Below, piece by piece: positions 1-9,354 of a stretch of DNA of 64,000 nucleotides. Origin of the DNA: Pontibacter oryzae (GTDB lineage Bacteria; Bacteroidota; Bacteroidia; Cytophagales; Hymenobacteraceae); NCBI RefSeq assembly GCF_003576375.1, contig NZ_QWGE01000002.1, forward strand, positions 682,001 through 746,000, read 5' to 3'. The number at the start of each line of letters is the position of its first letter. Position 1 is the stretch's first letter. The notes beneath the pieces are model-generated. The model had not been told where the DNA came from. It searched no databases and was given only the letters and a program-made list of their open reading frames with translations. The position numbers were made by a program, and so were the translations under genes.

Positions 1-1395
1 CATAATCGGGCTCTATGGTCCGAACCTGTAAAGCTTCCTATATTTAAGCTAAACGCTGTTAAAGGAGGGCTGAAAGTAGTTGATATTGGAGGCGGCTACC
101 AGACAACCAGCTTTGAGCTGCAGGATAGCGCGGGCAGGCATTATGCACTCCGCTCCTTGGATAAAGACCCTGTGCACGTGGTTAGTAAGTTCTGGCAACA
201 AACCTTTGTAGCCAATATTCTCCGTGACCAAACCTCTGCGGCTAATCCGTTTGGTGCTTTGGTGGTTCCCGCGCTTGCTGAGGCTGTTGGCGTTTACCAT
301 TCTAACCCTGAACTGTACTATATCTCTACTTCCGATAAAAGCTTTGGGCGCTATTCCACTGCTGTACAGGGAAAGGTATTTATGCTCGAAGAGAAGTATG
401 AAAACACCTCTGACATCACTCCTGATTTAAAAGGCGTTCTCGATTTTGAGGACTCCGAGGACATGCTGCAAAAGCGTTTTGCCAGCAACAGCCACCACGT
501 AGACCAACTTGCTTTTGCCCGCGCTCGCTTGCTGGACTTACTGATCGGGGACTGGGACAGGCACAAAGGCCAATGGGAATGGGCAGTTATTAAAAACGGA
601 GCTGACACCTACTACAAACCTATTCCTAAAGACAGAGACCAGGTTTTTCTGAAAATGCAGGATGGAGTGATACCATTTATTGCCACTAATAAGCTGCTAG
701 CGCGCAAATTTCACAGTTTTGATGATGATTTTAGCGATGTGAAAGCTTATATGATTAATGCTGCCTTTGTTGATGCACGCTTCCTAAATGAGCTTAGCCT
801 TTCACAGTGGCAACAAACCGCCCGGCACATGCAGCAGCAACTCACAGATCAGGTTATTAATAAGGCTGTAAGCCAGTTACCAAAGCAGGTATATGCGCTG
901 GTGGGAGAGAAAATTGCCAGCAACCTTAAATCCAGACGCGATCAACTGCCAGATGCGGCTTCTAAAATGTATGAAATTCTGGCCAAACAGGTTGTTGTAC
1001 CAGGTTCTGACGAGGTAGAGCATTTTAGAGTAGACCGGCTTGATGATGAACATGTGGAAGTTATCGTATTAAGGCCTGCTTCATCAGCTTTACCAGCCAA
1101 ACAAATATACCACCGTGTGTTTAACCGAAAGGAAACAGAGTTGATCATCCTAAGAGGCTTAGCTGGAAAAGATAAATTTATCATCACTGGAAATGTGCGG
1201 GAAAGTATACCTGTAAAAGCATACGGCGGCCTCGGCGAAGACAAGATCATAGATTCGTCTGTTGTAAAAGGCTGGAAAAAGTATACGTTGATTTATGATA
1301 CCAGCCGCGGAAACGAAATTATCTTCGGGTCAGAAGCCAAGGATATGACGACGGATGATGTGCGCGTACATGCTTTCGACCGCGAAGGAAACTAA
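1..1395 (+). CDS. Kinase-fold (HipA/FAM20-like) protein, 5' end outside window
   Basis: The frame is open from base 1, so the start lies upstream; 464 residues are visible. A segment near visible residues 175-205 reads LLIGDWDRHKGQWEW followed by PIPKDRDQVF. These resemble the catalytic-loop and metal-binding motifs of HipA/FAM20/CotH-type kinases. From memory, this region is the middle part of large Bacteroidota proteins with an N-terminal calcineurin-like phosphoesterase and a C-terminal surface-antigen beta-barrel. Here the protein stops shortly after the conserved segment GLGEDKIIDSS, so no barrel follows. The N-terminal domain cannot be judged. Whether it phosphorylates anything is inference. 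It converges on the DUF58 gene 55 bases away. Confidence 0.6.
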   Translation, partial: HNRALWSEPVKLPIFKLNAVKGGLKVVDIGGGYQTTSFELQDSAGRHYALRSLDKDPVHVVSKFWQQTFVANILRDQTSAANPFGALVVPALAEAVGVYHSNPELYYISTSDKSFGRYSTAVQGKVFMLEEKYENTSDITPDLKGVLDFEDSEDMLQKRFASNSHHVDQLAFARARLLDLLIGDWDRHKGQWEWAVIKNGADTYYKPIPKDRDQVFLKMQDGVIPFIATNKLLARKFHSFDDDFSDVKAYMINAAFVDARFLNELSLSQWQQTARHMQQQLTDQVINKAVSQLPKQVYALVGEKIASNLKSRRDQLPDAASKMYEILAKQVVVPGSDEVEHFRVDRLDDEHVEVIVLRPASSALPAKQIYHRVFNRKETELIILRGLAGKDKFIITGNVRESIPVKAYGGLGEDKIIDSSVVKGWKKYTLIYDTSRGNEIIFGSEAKDMTTDDVRVHAFDREGN

Positions 1396-1450
1396 TGCAG
1401 TTTATACTTTAGCTCTCGATTCTGTATTATCTTAAAGCCATACGAAAAGC

Positions 1451-2362
1451 TTATCGTACCTTCGAGCGCTTTACTAAGTATGAGTATAGCACTTTATCGA
1501 AAGGTTCATTTATGTCTACGGGCACAAAGTCGATCTTGTATTGCCCACATTTCAGCGCTAGTTCCCGTTTATACTTGGCCACCGCTGATTGGTATTGCTC
1601 CCGTACCTGCGATGGCTGAAGTTTTAGTTCCTGCCCTGTTTCCATATCCACAAAAACGTAAGGCCGGTCGGCAAAATCAAATGCTTCTTCAGTTTTGCTA
1701 TCCATCACATGGAATAGCAGCACCTCATGCTTCTGATGCTTCAGGTGTTGCAAGCCGGCGAAAATATCATCCAGGTCATTGTGCTGCGAAAGCATGTCGC
1801 TGAAGAGGACTACAAGCGATCGTTTGGGAATTTGCTGCGCAATTTGATGCACTACCTCGGCTACCTGCGTGTCCTTGGTCAATGGTTCCTGATCAAGCTG
1901 CTTTTGTAATAAGAGTAGCAGCGTATGAAGGTGCGAGGCGGTAGAGCGAACAGGAGTCTGCTGCTCTATTTTATCGGAGAATGTAACCAGTCCCACCGCA
2001 TCGCGTTGCCGCCGCAACAGGGTGGCCAGGGCCGCAGCGCATAGCACCGAAAAAGCAAGCTTACCTTTGTTCTCCACAGGGTAATGCATTGATGCTGATG
2101 CATCCAGCAAAATGTGGCAGCGTAGGTTAGTTTCCTCCTCAAAGCGCTTTACGAACAGTTTATCGGTGCGGGCGAAAACCTTCCAGTCGATGTGGCGGGT
2201 GCTTTCGCCGCTATTGTAAAGCCGGTGCTCCGAAAATTCAACCGAAAAACCATGGTATGGCGATTGGTGCAGCCCCGTTATAAAGCCTTCCACTAACTGC
2301 TTGGCCAGAAACTCCATGTTCTCGAATTTCTGTACATCGGCAAGGTTCAGGCTTTTGCTCAT
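1451..2362 (-). CDS. DUF58 domain protein (vWA-like)
   Basis: A 303-residue protein of the DUF58 family, a von Willebrand A-like fold often found beside MoxR ATPases. The family signature is visible near residues 45-60 (LYNSGESTRHIDWKVFARTD), followed by a MIDAS-like DASASM at about residues 87-92 in the A domain. There is no membrane segment, so this is the short cytoplasmic form. The ATG lies 2 bases after the stop of the RlpA gene, so the two are probably co-transcribed. No MoxR gene is adjacent. The exact function of these short DUF58 proteins is not established; a role in cell-envelope assembly or as a metal-dependent adaptor is inference from family context. Confidence 0.85.
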   Translation of the reverse strand: MSKSLNLADVQKFENMEFLAKQLVEGFITGLHQSPYHGFSVEFSEHRLYNSGESTRHIDWKVFARTDKLFVKRFEEETNLRCHILLDASASMHYPVENKGKLAFSVLCAAALATLLRRQRDAVGLVTFSDKIEQQTPVRSTASHLHTLLLLLQKQLDQEPLTKDTQVAEVVHQIAQQIPKRSLVVLFSDMLSQHNDLDDIFAGLQHLKHQKHEVLLFHVMDSKTEEAFDFADRPYVFVDMETGQELKLQPSQVREQYQSAVAKYKRELALKCGQYKIDFVPVDINEPFDKVLYSYLVKRSKVR

Positions 2363-2364
2363 GG

Positions 2365-2778
2365 CTACTGCTTAGGGGTTGCTCCTGCTTCTGAAACGGC
2401 TAGAGGCGTATCTGGTTGTAAAATATCCTCGGTTACTTCCGTCAGTTTCACCGCTGCGGTGCCATCACGGACCATGCCCAGTTCTACGGCAGCCGCCCGG
2501 GAAACATCCAGAATATGGTGCCTGCTACGAGCCATGCGGTCGTTGATCTTCACTACCACAGACTTCCCGTTTTTCAGGTTTGTCACAAGTACTTTGGTGT
2601 TGAACGGGAGCGTTGCATGGGCTGCTGTAAGTTGGTTTTTGTCGTAACGCTCGCCACTGGCGGTGCGATGGCCCTGCATGCGGTCGGCGTAGAAGGATGC
2701 TTTTCCGTTAGCCGCGTATTTTGATGATCCGCTAAAGAAAGAAAGGATTAAAATCAATACTACTGAACATATATTCAT
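2365..2778 (-). CDS. RlpA-like double-psi beta-barrel protein
   Basis: A 137-residue secreted protein with a hydrophobic N-terminal signal (residues 1-20) and an RlpA-type double-psi beta-barrel. Visible motifs are GKASFYAD, TASGERYD, AAHATLPFNTKVLVTN and the active-site-like KINDRMAR...HILDVSRAAA. RlpA proteins are septal-ring lytic transglycosylases acting on denuded glycan strands. The SPOR domain of longer homologues is absent, so this may only bind or trim peptidoglycan. It is the first gene of a pair with the DUF58 gene 2 bases downstream. A candidate -7 box (TATATTTG on the minus strand, plus coordinates 2812-2819) lies 34 bases upstream of the ATG. Confidence 0.85.
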   Translation of the reverse strand: MNICSVVLILILSFFSGSSKYAANGKASFYADRMQGHRTASGERYDKNQLTAAHATLPFNTKVLVTNLKNGKSVVVKINDRMARSRHHILDVSRAAAVELGMVRDGTAAVKLTEVTEDILQPDTPLAVSEAGATPKQ

Positions 2779-2910
2779 AGTATTATATAGTTGGTCCGCA
2801 ACAAATATAAGTCTAAATTTTTTATCAGAATTTTAAATTCGAAAATTTTTATATATCAGAAGTATATGTTACTTTTAGGTTCATAAGGTTGAAATTAACG
2901 TCTAAAAGCG

Positions 2911-3240
2911 GTGGAAGAGAACAACGAAAAAGCAGAAATTTATTCCCAACGAGTTAGAGCCGGGAAGCGAACGTATTTCTTTGATGTCAAGTCAACTCGT
3001 TCAAACGACTACTACGTGACCATCACGGAGAGCAAGCGTAAGTTCAAGGATGACAGCTTCTCTTATGAGAAACACAAGATTTTCCTTTACAAAGAAGACT
3101 TCGTTAAGTTTATGGATGCGCTTCAGGGTACTTTAGACCACGTGAAATCCGAATTGTTGACAGAAGAAGCCCTTGCCGCGTTGGAAGCACCGGTTACAGA
3201 AAAGGAAGCCTCTTATGACGAAGAGCTAAAGTGGGAGTAA
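2911..3240 (+). CDS. PUR family DNA/RNA-binding protein (DUF3276)
   Basis: A 109-residue protein of the DUF3276 family, the Bacteroidota and spirochaete relatives of eukaryotic PUR-alpha. The PUR repeat is visible as RAGKRTYFFDVKSTRSNDYY (residues 16-35), followed by an ITESKRKF segment. The C-terminus is acidic. These proteins bind single-stranded nucleic acid and, in Borrelia, act as translational or transcriptional regulators. The start is GTG: an in-frame stop at 2896-2898 lies just upstream and there is no usable ATG before the conserved domain. A terminator follows at 3271-3304. Confidence 0.85.
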   Translation: MEENNEKAEIYSQRVRAGKRTYFFDVKSTRSNDYYVTITESKRKFKDDSFSYEKHKIFLYKEDFVKFMDALQGTLDHVKSELLTEEALAALEAPVTEKEASYDEELKWE

Positions 3241-3270
3241 TTTACTTCCCTTGTTGATAAAAAGTACTTG

Positions 3271-3304
3271 AAGCCTGTAGCCACGCTATAGGCTTTTCTA
3301 TTTT
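3271..3304 (+). terminator. Rho-independent terminator after DUF3276 gene
   Basis: AAGCCTGTAG pairs with CTATAGGCTT across a 5-base loop, with one G-U-type mismatch, and is followed by a T-rich run (ttctatttt). It lies 30 bases after the DUF3276 stop codon. Confidence 0.7.
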
Positions 3305-3380
3305 ATGGCAGGTACGCCAACTGCACTAACCTGCCCCACTATTTCCTGCCTTAAGTGGCGCGAAGCTGCTTAATTTATTG

Positions 3381-3388
3381 TATCTTTG
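3381..3388 (+). promoter_or_regulatory. -7 box (TATCTTTG) of the ychF promoter
   Basis: TATCTTTG fits the Bacteroidota -7 consensus TAnnTTTG and lies 27 bases upstream of the ychF ATG. No clear TTTG box is seen at -33. The start codon is directly preceded by the recurrent octamer AAGTATAA (3408-3415). Confidence 0.5.
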
Positions 3389-3415
3389 CGCCCTGAAATA
3401 AACAACTAAGTATAA

Positions 3416-4513
3416 ATGGGACTACGATGCGGTATTGTGGGCCTGCCAAATGTAGGCAAGTCTACCCTGTTCAACGCTATTTCTAACGCCAAGGCAGAGT
3501 CTGCCAACTATCCTTTCTGTACCATCGAGCCAAACGTGGGCGTGATTACGGTGCCCGATGAGCGCCTGCAGATACTGGAAGAGCTAGTGCACCCGGAGCG
3601 CGTGTTGCCAACGGTAATAGAGTTTGTGGATATTGCCGGCCTGGTTAAAGGTGCCAGCAAAGGCGAAGGGCTTGGCAATAAATTCCTGGCAAACATCCGT
3701 GAGGTGGATGCCATTATCCACGTAGTTCGTTGTTTTGAGGACGAGAATATCGTTCACGTAGACGGCAAGGTAAACCCAATCGCTGATAAAGAAATCATCG
3801 ACACAGAGCTGCAGCTGAAAGACCTGGAATCAATCGACAAGAAGATTCTGAAAGTTGTTCGTTCTGCTAAATCTGGCGATGCAAAGGCAAAAAAAGAACT
3901 GGCCAGCCTAGAAAAGTATAAAGCACACTTGGAGGCCGGCCTCAACGCCCGCAGCCTGGATGTGACTGAAGATGATCTGGAAGCTGTAGAAGACCTTAAG
4001 TTACTCACTGCCAAGCCCGTTATCTATGCTGCTAACGTTGATGAGAACTCTATGATCAACGGCAACCCTTTTTCTGAGACACTACGCGAGCACGTGAAGG
4101 ATGAAAATGCACAGGTTGTGCTCATTTCGGCCTCTATTGAAGCGCAGATCGCAGAATTAACAGACCCAGAAGAGAAAGAAATGTTTCTGTCTGAGTATGG
4201 GCTGAAGGAGTCTGGCTTAAACAAGCTAATTAAAGCCTCTTATGACCTACTTAATCTGATCACATACTTCACTGCTGGTGTGAAAGAAGTACGCGCCTGG
4301 ACGATTGAGAAAGGCTGGAAAGCCCCGCAAGCTGCTGGTGTTATCCATACTGACTTCGAAAAAGGCTTTATCCGGGCTGAGGTTATCAAACTGAAAGATT
4401 ATCAGGAGTATAAAACGGAAGCTAAAATCAAAGAAGCCGGTAAAATGGCTGTTGAAGGCAAAGAGTATGTGGTGCAGGATGGTGATATCATGCACTTCCG
4501 CTTTAACGTCTAA
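3416..4513 (+). CDS. ychF: Redox-regulated ATPase YchF (OLA1 family)
   Basis: A full-length 365-residue Obg-family P-loop NTPase that prefers ATP over GTP and associates with ribosomes and the stress response. The N-terminal G1 motif is [14 protein letters not shown] (residues 8-21), with Switch II as [17 protein letters not shown] (about 66-82). The middle is a coiled-coil insertion. The C-terminal TGS domain begins near [15 protein letters not shown] and includes [13 protein letters not shown] and the conserved ending [10 protein letters not shown]. The NKxD specificity motif is replaced by NVDE, as expected for YchF. Single gene with its own promoter-like -7 box and a strong bidirectional terminator. 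Confidence 0.97.
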   Translation: MGLRCGIVGLPNVGKSTLFNAISNAKAESANYPFCTIEPNVGVITVPDERLQILEELVHPERVLPTVIEFVDIAGLVKGASKGEGLGNKFLANIREVDAIIHVVRCFEDENIVHVDGKVNPIADKEIIDTELQLKDLESIDKKILKVVRSAKSGDAKAKKELASLEKYKAHLEAGLNARSLDVTEDDLEAVEDLKLLTAKPVIYAANVDENSMINGNPFSETLREHVKDENAQVVLISASIEAQIAELTDPEEKEMFLSEYGLKESGLNKLIKASYDLLNLITYFTAGVKEVRAWTIEKGWKAPQAAGVIHTDFEKGFIRAEVIKLKDYQEYKTEAKIKEAGKMAVEGKEYVVQDGDIMHFRFNV

Positions 4514-4528
4514 ATTTACTAACATATA

Positions 4529-4572
4529 AAAACAGAAAAAGGCAGGTTTAGTACCTGCCTTTTTCTGTTTTT
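4529..4572. terminator. Bidirectional terminator between ychF and T9SS plug gene
   Basis: A perfect 19-base inverted repeat (4529-4547 and 4553-4571) has a 5-base loop. Its arms begin with an A-run and end with a T-run, so it can stop transcription from both convergent genes. Confidence 0.9.
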
Positions 4573-4592
4573 ATACATTTACCTTTCCGCAC

Positions 4593-5906
4593 TTATCTCC
4601 TGTTAAAGTAAAACTTGTCGTAGCCAATAATCAAGTCGGCGCGGGAGCCTGGCGGGCGGTAGTAAATTAAGATATCGTAAGTGTTGTTGGTTTCGAAGTG
4701 GCTTCCTTCAAAGTAGCTATCGTCCGGGGCGTTTGCTGCAGCCTTTAAGGTGTAAAAGTAATTATAGTACCCTTGCTTCAGCAGCATACGGCCAGTATAG
4801 GCACTTATTGAAGGATCAAAGGTCATTTTGGATTCGCTGGTCTGGTTCCAGTTAGTTAATTCGCCTTGAATATATACCTCACCGGGTGCTTTTTCAGAGG
4901 CTTTTAATACGAACTGCACCCAGGCATAATCTCCATTCACGTCCCCGTTTCCGTACTGCCTATTTCCGAAAATACGTTTACCATTTACATCCGGGTCTTG
5001 GCTATAGGCTAACCCGGCACGGCTTTTATCAGGTTGCAAGGTAACACCAACTGGGTTTTCCTGTAAGTTTATACTTGCAATGCCAATGCCGTTGAAGTTT
5101 AGGCTCCGCGAGTCAAAAGCACGAAATTCGCTCAGGCCCTTAAACAACTCTTTTGGCTCGAAAAATACATATTCTAAGCGGCGCTGCGCATCATGCACGT
5201 ACGTTGGCCGGGCTATTTGCTTGGCATTATCCCAACGTAAATTCTGGCGAACCACGGCCTTAACCTCAGCTGCCGGATTTATAATTTCGTAATCGGCGTA
5301 GAATACATTAAACTCTACAGGTTGGCGCGTTTCCCTGCCTTGCGGACCTAGGGCAGCGCCTAATTTACTAGCCACCGTCACAAGTTCCTGGTATACTATC
5401 AATCGCTGCGATAGCAACAGGCCGCCTCCCTCTTCTTGCACTACTATCAGATAATTGCCGCTTAGCTTAACGCGAGGCACTTGAAAACGGTAGTGCACAT
5501 AAGGTACACGCGTATTGATAGAGTTCTGGGCATCAGTTATAAAGAACTCATTAAATTCATTTAGAAATTGCGTATCGCTGAGGGTAGACGGCGCCCAGTT
5601 AGCATCACAGTGAATGAGTTTCGCCACTAAGCGTTGGGGTGTTGCATTTAAACGGTCAAACTCAAGTATGATGGGCTCCGATTGACTAATAGGTACGACA
5701 GGCGCCTCCAGCACCTCTTCCTCGAAACCGGTGGCCACATAAGCCTGCACAGACTGTATGCTAGTATCGTACACGTAATCCTGATAGCGCAGGGCTGTTT
5801 GGGTAGCGCTGTTACTTTGCACCTGCTGCTCAATGGGCACACAGGCAACCGCACCAACTGCCAGCATTGCGCTAAGCAGGTAATGTATAGTTTTGACTTT
5901 AAACAT
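4593..5906 (-). CDS. Type IX secretion plug protein (DUF5103)
   Basis: A 437-residue DUF5103 protein. In Flavobacterium this family supplies the Plug that closes the periplasmic side of the SprA translocon of the type IX secretion system. The N-terminal signal has a lipobox-like AVAC (Cys22), so it is probably lipid-anchored or exported to the periplasm. Family features include a beta-sandwich region with LVAKLIHCDANWAPS and the segment YVHYRFQVPRVKLSGNYLI (about residues 145-163), and a C-terminal domain with GELTNWN and an ending that includes YYRPPGSRADLIIGYD. It stands alone, with no sprA nearby. It fits the T9SS sorting-domain protein found at 35.8 kb. Confidence 0.85.
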   Translation of the reverse strand: MFKVKTIHYLLSAMLAVGAVACVPIEQQVQSNSATQTALRYQDYVYDTSIQSVQAYVATGFEEEVLEAPVVPISQSEPIILEFDRLNATPQRLVAKLIHCDANWAPSTLSDTQFLNEFNEFFITDAQNSINTRVPYVHYRFQVPRVKLSGNYLIVVQEEGGGLLLSQRLIVYQELVTVASKLGAALGPQGRETRQPVEFNVFYADYEIINPAAEVKAVVRQNLRWDNAKQIARPTYVHDAQRRLEYVFFEPKELFKGLSEFRAFDSRSLNFNGIGIASINLQENPVGVTLQPDKSRAGLAYSQDPDVNGKRIFGNRQYGNGDVNGDYAWVQFVLKASEKAPGEVYIQGELTNWNQTSESKMTFDPSISAYTGRMLLKQGYYNYFYTLKAAANAPDDSYFEGSHFETNNTYDILIYYRPPGSRADLIIGYDKFYFNRR

Positions 5907-6051
5907 GCATTGGAAATCAGCGCACCGAGTCTGGCTGGCTGAGTTTTGTTAATGGAACGAATATAGCTAAAAAGTGTAAACCTTTAGCCAAAGTTCACAC
6001 TTTACCCATTTTATTCCAGATCAGGTAAAGTATAAGCCCTCTGTGCAGCAC

Positions 6052-6498
6052 CTACGAAAGTAACTCAGTAGACACCTTCATTCCAGCCTGTAACGTTTTC
6101 TGAACGGGACATTTTTCTGAAATTGCTTTTAGGCGTTTAAGCTGCTCTGGCGATAATTCTCCAACCAAGCGCAGCTTCTTGGTAACATGGCTGAGGCGGG
6201 CATCCTGATCTTCGCAATTGCCGCAATCGTCAGCGTGTATGCGTTCATGGCGCAGCTTTACCTCCGCCAACTCCAATGGCCATCCTTTTCGCTGGGCATA
6301 CATATGCAGGGTAATAACCGTGCAGGAGCCTAAAGCACCCAATATATAATCATAAGGATCTGCACCTGCTTTTATACCTTGCGCAATCCCTGATTCATCA
6401 ATCGTCATTACATCGGTGCCTGCCTGTATTTTGGCTACCATAGGCGCTGTGCTTTCAGCGCTCACCGTTACAAATCCCTCTACTTCCGTTAAACTCAT
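6052..6498 (-). CDS. OsmC family peroxiredoxin-like protein
   Basis: A 148-residue OsmC/Ohr-fold protein. The two peroxidatic cysteines are present in ALGSCTVITLHMYA and SEKCPVQKTL. Members reduce organic hydroperoxides with cysteines at the dimer interface. I place the start at ATG 6498 (MSLTEVEG); a longer frame would need a TTG 18 bases upstream and adds only MSRYKN. The short cysteine-rich segment DDCGNCEDQD in the middle is unusual for simple OsmC and suggests the YhfA-like subgroup. It is a single gene with no neighbour of obvious related function. Confidence 0.85.
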   Translation of the reverse strand: MSLTEVEGFVTVSAESTAPMVAKIQAGTDVMTIDESGIAQGIKAGADPYDYILGALGSCTVITLHMYAQRKGWPLELAEVKLRHERIHADDCGNCEDQDARLSHVTKKLRLVGELSPEQLKRLKAISEKCPVQKTLQAGMKVSTELLS

Positions 6499-6620
6499 AT
6501 TTTTATATCTGGACAACAGCTTTTATGCAGTTTTTAGGTATAAGCGTAAGCGGTGCCTAAAAGGTTATACTTTAAAACGAGGCCATGGCCTGGCGGGCAG
6601 TAGCCAGTGAGACCTGGAAT

Positions 6621-7979
6621 CTAAAAAATGAGCACGAAGGCAGTGCCCTTGCCAAGTTCTGACGTAGCCTGAACACTGCCTCTGTGTAACCGCATAATTT
6701 GGCGCGACAGACTCAGCCCGATGCCCGAGCCCTGTTTTTTAGTAGTGTAAAACGGAATAAATATTTTTGACAGTGCTTCCGGAGTCATGCCTGGCCCGTT
6801 ATCTGTTACTTTTATTGTTACCCGGCTGCGCGCATCAAGAGCAGCCTCAAGGGTAATTCGCCCATCATCCTGCTCCGATACAGCTTCCATGGCATTCTTT
6901 ATAAGGTTGATCAGAACCTGCGCAATCATACTTCTGTCGGCTTCTAACAGTAAGTTTTCGCCGGGCGTTTCTATAGATAGAATAATGTGTTGCGCTGCTA
7001 GTTGTTCGCGCAGCAAGGTCTTGGTTTCCTGTAGCAATTCTGCCACATTAAAGCGGCTCAAATGCGGCATGGTAATAGTGGTCAGACTCCGGAACTCGTT
7101 CACGAACTTTATTAGCCCATCAGAGCGCCTGCTGATGGTTTGAAGGCACTGACCAACATCCTGCAGCTCTTCCCGCAAGAGTGTAATTTCCTCCGCGTCT
7201 GTATCGGTATAACTTGATATTTCCTCTGACGCGCTGGCAGAAAGCGAGGCAATAGGCGTCACGGAGTTCATAATCTCATGCGTCAGCACACGGATTAGCT
7301 TGTTCCAAGCCTCCATCTCATTCTCTTCCAGCTCACTCTGTATGTTCTGCAAAGATGCCAGCCGGATCTGCTCACCAAGCAAAGACATCTCCACAACATG
7401 AACCGATAGGTTTGCCTGGTTACTACTACCCACCCTAACCGGCACCAGCGCTCTGCCCCCGCTATGCAGCTCCATCAAACCGAAAACCAGCTGTGGGCTT
7501 AGCGGTTCCAGCTCCTGCACCTGATTGGTTCGCCCCACCTTCAAAAGCTTTTTGGCAGCATGATTCATCAAAAGTATACGCCCGTCTGGTTTAAAACTGA
7601 TGATGCCAATGCCAATGTGATGAACTATCAGCTCAAAGTATTGCAGGTTTGCTTCCTTTTCAGCGCGTATGCTTCGGAACTTGTCCATGACGCCATTCAG
7701 GCTTTCAGCGAGTGCGCGTTGCGTCTTACCCTCGTTGCTCAGATGAAACTGCTCCGTAAAATCATCATACTTTATGGCGTTTAAAAAGCGTAAGAAAAGT
7801 TTATCGGAGCGATGGAGGTAGCGCATTAGCAGCCATACTTGCAAAACAATGGCTAGGCTAAGCCCTATGATGGTACTCCGCAGCGCTATGCCGAACTCAA
7901 GCCTTGCAAGTATAAAAACACTCGCGCAAAGCAGCAGTATGCGGAGCAGAACCTGCAATTTATAATGCTTAAAGCCCAT
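6621..7979 (-). CDS. Membrane sensor histidine kinase of NtrB type
   Basis: A 452-residue kinase with two transmembrane segments (about residues 9-27 and 34-53) and almost no periplasmic loop, so it probably senses the membrane or an internal signal. A linker is followed by a PAS domain (about 110-215). The HisKA box is VLTHEIMNSVTP with phospho-acceptor His234. The ATPase part shows the N box NLIKNAMEAV, DNGPGMTPE, FIPFYTTKKQGSGIGL. The gene overlaps its response regulator by 11 bases, so translational coupling is likely. Its partner is a sigma-54 activator, and both stand divergent to an ABC-type permease with a sigma-54 promoter, the likely target. Confidence 0.95.
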   Translation of the reverse strand: MGFKHYKLQVLLRILLLCASVFILARLEFGIALRSTIIGLSLAIVLQVWLLMRYLHRSDKLFLRFLNAIKYDDFTEQFHLSNEGKTQRALAESLNGVMDKFRSIRAEKEANLQYFELIVHHIGIGIISFKPDGRILLMNHAAKKLLKVGRTNQVQELEPLSPQLVFGLMELHSGGRALVPVRVGSSNQANLSVHVVEMSLLGEQIRLASLQNIQSELEENEMEAWNKLIRVLTHEIMNSVTPIASLSASASEEISSYTDTDAEEITLLREELQDVGQCLQTISRRSDGLIKFVNEFRSLTTITMPHLSRFNVAELLQETKTLLREQLAAQHIILSIETPGENLLLEADRSMIAQVLINLIKNAMEAVSEQDDGRITLEAALDARSRVTIKVTDNGPGMTPEALSKIFIPFYTTKKQGSGIGLSLSRQIMRLHRGSVQATSELGKGTAFVLIF

Positions 7980-9354
7980 ACTTTTCTAACCTTCGGTAAA
8001 GCGCCCCGCGCGATAGGCCAAGCTCTTTTGCCGCCTTGGATATGTTGCCGTCATGCTTTTGTAACGCCTGTTGTACAGCTTCCCTTTCCAGCTCATCCAG
8101 ATCAAGGCTCTGCGGTTTTTCCAGCGTGTTAGCGACAACCAGCTCATCTTTCAAAAAGAAAAAATCTCCAGGCTGCAGTTCCCGATGGTCGCTCATGATA
8201 GATGCACGCTCCAGCGCATGCTGCAGCTCACGCACATTTCCGGGCCAGCTGTATTTCGTCAGCTTAGCTAAAGCATCTTTACTGAGCCGCTTCAGTGGTT
8301 GTTTATACTTGTTGGCATACACCTTCAGAAAATGAGTCGCGAATAGTGGCAAATCCTCCAGTCGGTCACGAAGTGGGGGGAGTTGCAGCTCTACTGTATT
8401 TATCCGATAAAGTAAATCCTGCCGGAACTCACCCTTGGTAACCATTTCTTTCAGGGGCATATTCGTTGCGCAAATCAGCCGTACATTTACAGGGATGGGC
8501 TTGTTCGTACCCACCCTAATGACCTCCCGGCGCTGTAACACAGTGAGTAATTTAGCCTGCATGGCCGGTGAAAGGTTGCCGATTTCATCCAGAAACAATG
8601 TACCGCCATCGGCAGCCTCTATCCTTCCGATCCTGTCTTCGCGGGCATCCGTAAACGCGCCCTTCTTATGGCCGAACAGCTCACTTTCAAAAAGAGACTC
8701 TGTCAAAGCACCCATGTCCACTGTCACAAAGATTTTCTCTGCCCGCAAAGACCGCTCATGTATAGAGCGCGCTATTACTTCCTTGCCGGTGCCATTTTCG
8801 CCGAGCAGCAGAACATCGGCATCAGTCTTTGCCACCTTATTGATAATATTAAAAAGGTGCCGCATGGTTTTGCTTTCACCTTCAATTATACTTTTGTCAG
8901 GGTTGAGCTGTGAGCTTAAGGTGCGGTTGGCTTCACGTAAACGGCTAACCTCTTGGTATGAGTTTCTGAGCTTTGCAGCTGCAGACAAGGTGGCGAGCAG
9001 TTTCTCGTTTTGCCATGGCTTTAACACAAAATCCGTTGCCCCATCCTTTAGGGCTTTTACAGCCATCTCTACATCACCGTATGCCGTAATCATGACCACA
9101 ACTGCCGAAGGATCATAGTCTAAAATTTCCTTTAGCCAATAAAAGCCCTCCTGCCCACTTGTAATATCATGGCTGAAGTTCATATCCAGAAGTACAAGGT
9201 CAAATTCCTCATTGTTCATCAGGTATGGGATTTTCTTGGGGTTCTTCTCCATCACTACCTCACGGGCATACTTACGAAGCAGCATTTTGGCAGAGAAGAG
9301 TATATCTTCGTTATCGTCGATGACCAGGATGCGCCCCAGGTTTGGTTCTTCCAT
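7969..9354 (-). CDS. Sigma-54-dependent response regulator (NtrC family)
   Basis: A 461-residue activator with a receiver domain (phospho-acceptor Asp57 in LVLLDMNFS), an AAA+ domain with Walker A GENGTGKE and Walker B GGTLFLDEIG, and a C-terminal Fis-type helix-turn-helix (GNISKAAKELGLSRGALYRR). The sigma-54 contact loop is GAFTDA rather than GAFTGA, a common variant. The first gene of a two-gene unit with the histidine kinase. The divergent intergenic region contains two tandem TGTCC-N6-GGACA sites and a -24/-12 promoter, which this protein probably uses to drive the permease at 9702. Confidence 0.95.
   Translation of the reverse strand: MEEPNLGRILVIDDNEDILFSAKMLLRKYAREVVMEKNPKKIPYLMNNEEFDLVLLDMNFSHDITSGQEGFYWLKEILDYDPSAVVVMITAYGDVEMAVKALKDGATDFVLKPWQNEKLLATLSAAAKLRNSYQEVSRLREANRTLSSQLNPDKSIIEGESKTMRHLFNIINKVAKTDADVLLLGENGTGKEVIARSIHERSLRAEKIFVTVDMGALTESLFESELFGHKKGAFTDAREDRIGRIEAADGGTLFLDEIGNLSPAMQAKLLTVLQRREVIRVGTNKPIPVNVRLICATNMPLKEMVTKGEFRQDLLYRINTVELQLPPLRDRLEDLPLFATHFLKVYANKYKQPLKRLSKDALAKLTKYSWPGNVRELQHALERASIMSDHRELQPGDFFFLKDELVVANTLEKPQSLDLDELEREAVQQALQKHDGNISKAAKELGLSRGALYRRLEKYGL

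Noticed and set aside
5971-6003. AAAGTGT/ACACTTT inverted repeat before the plug gene
   Set aside because: Short arms with a 19-base spacer; the same word recurs at 9560-9587, but two copies are not enough to claim a shared regulator.
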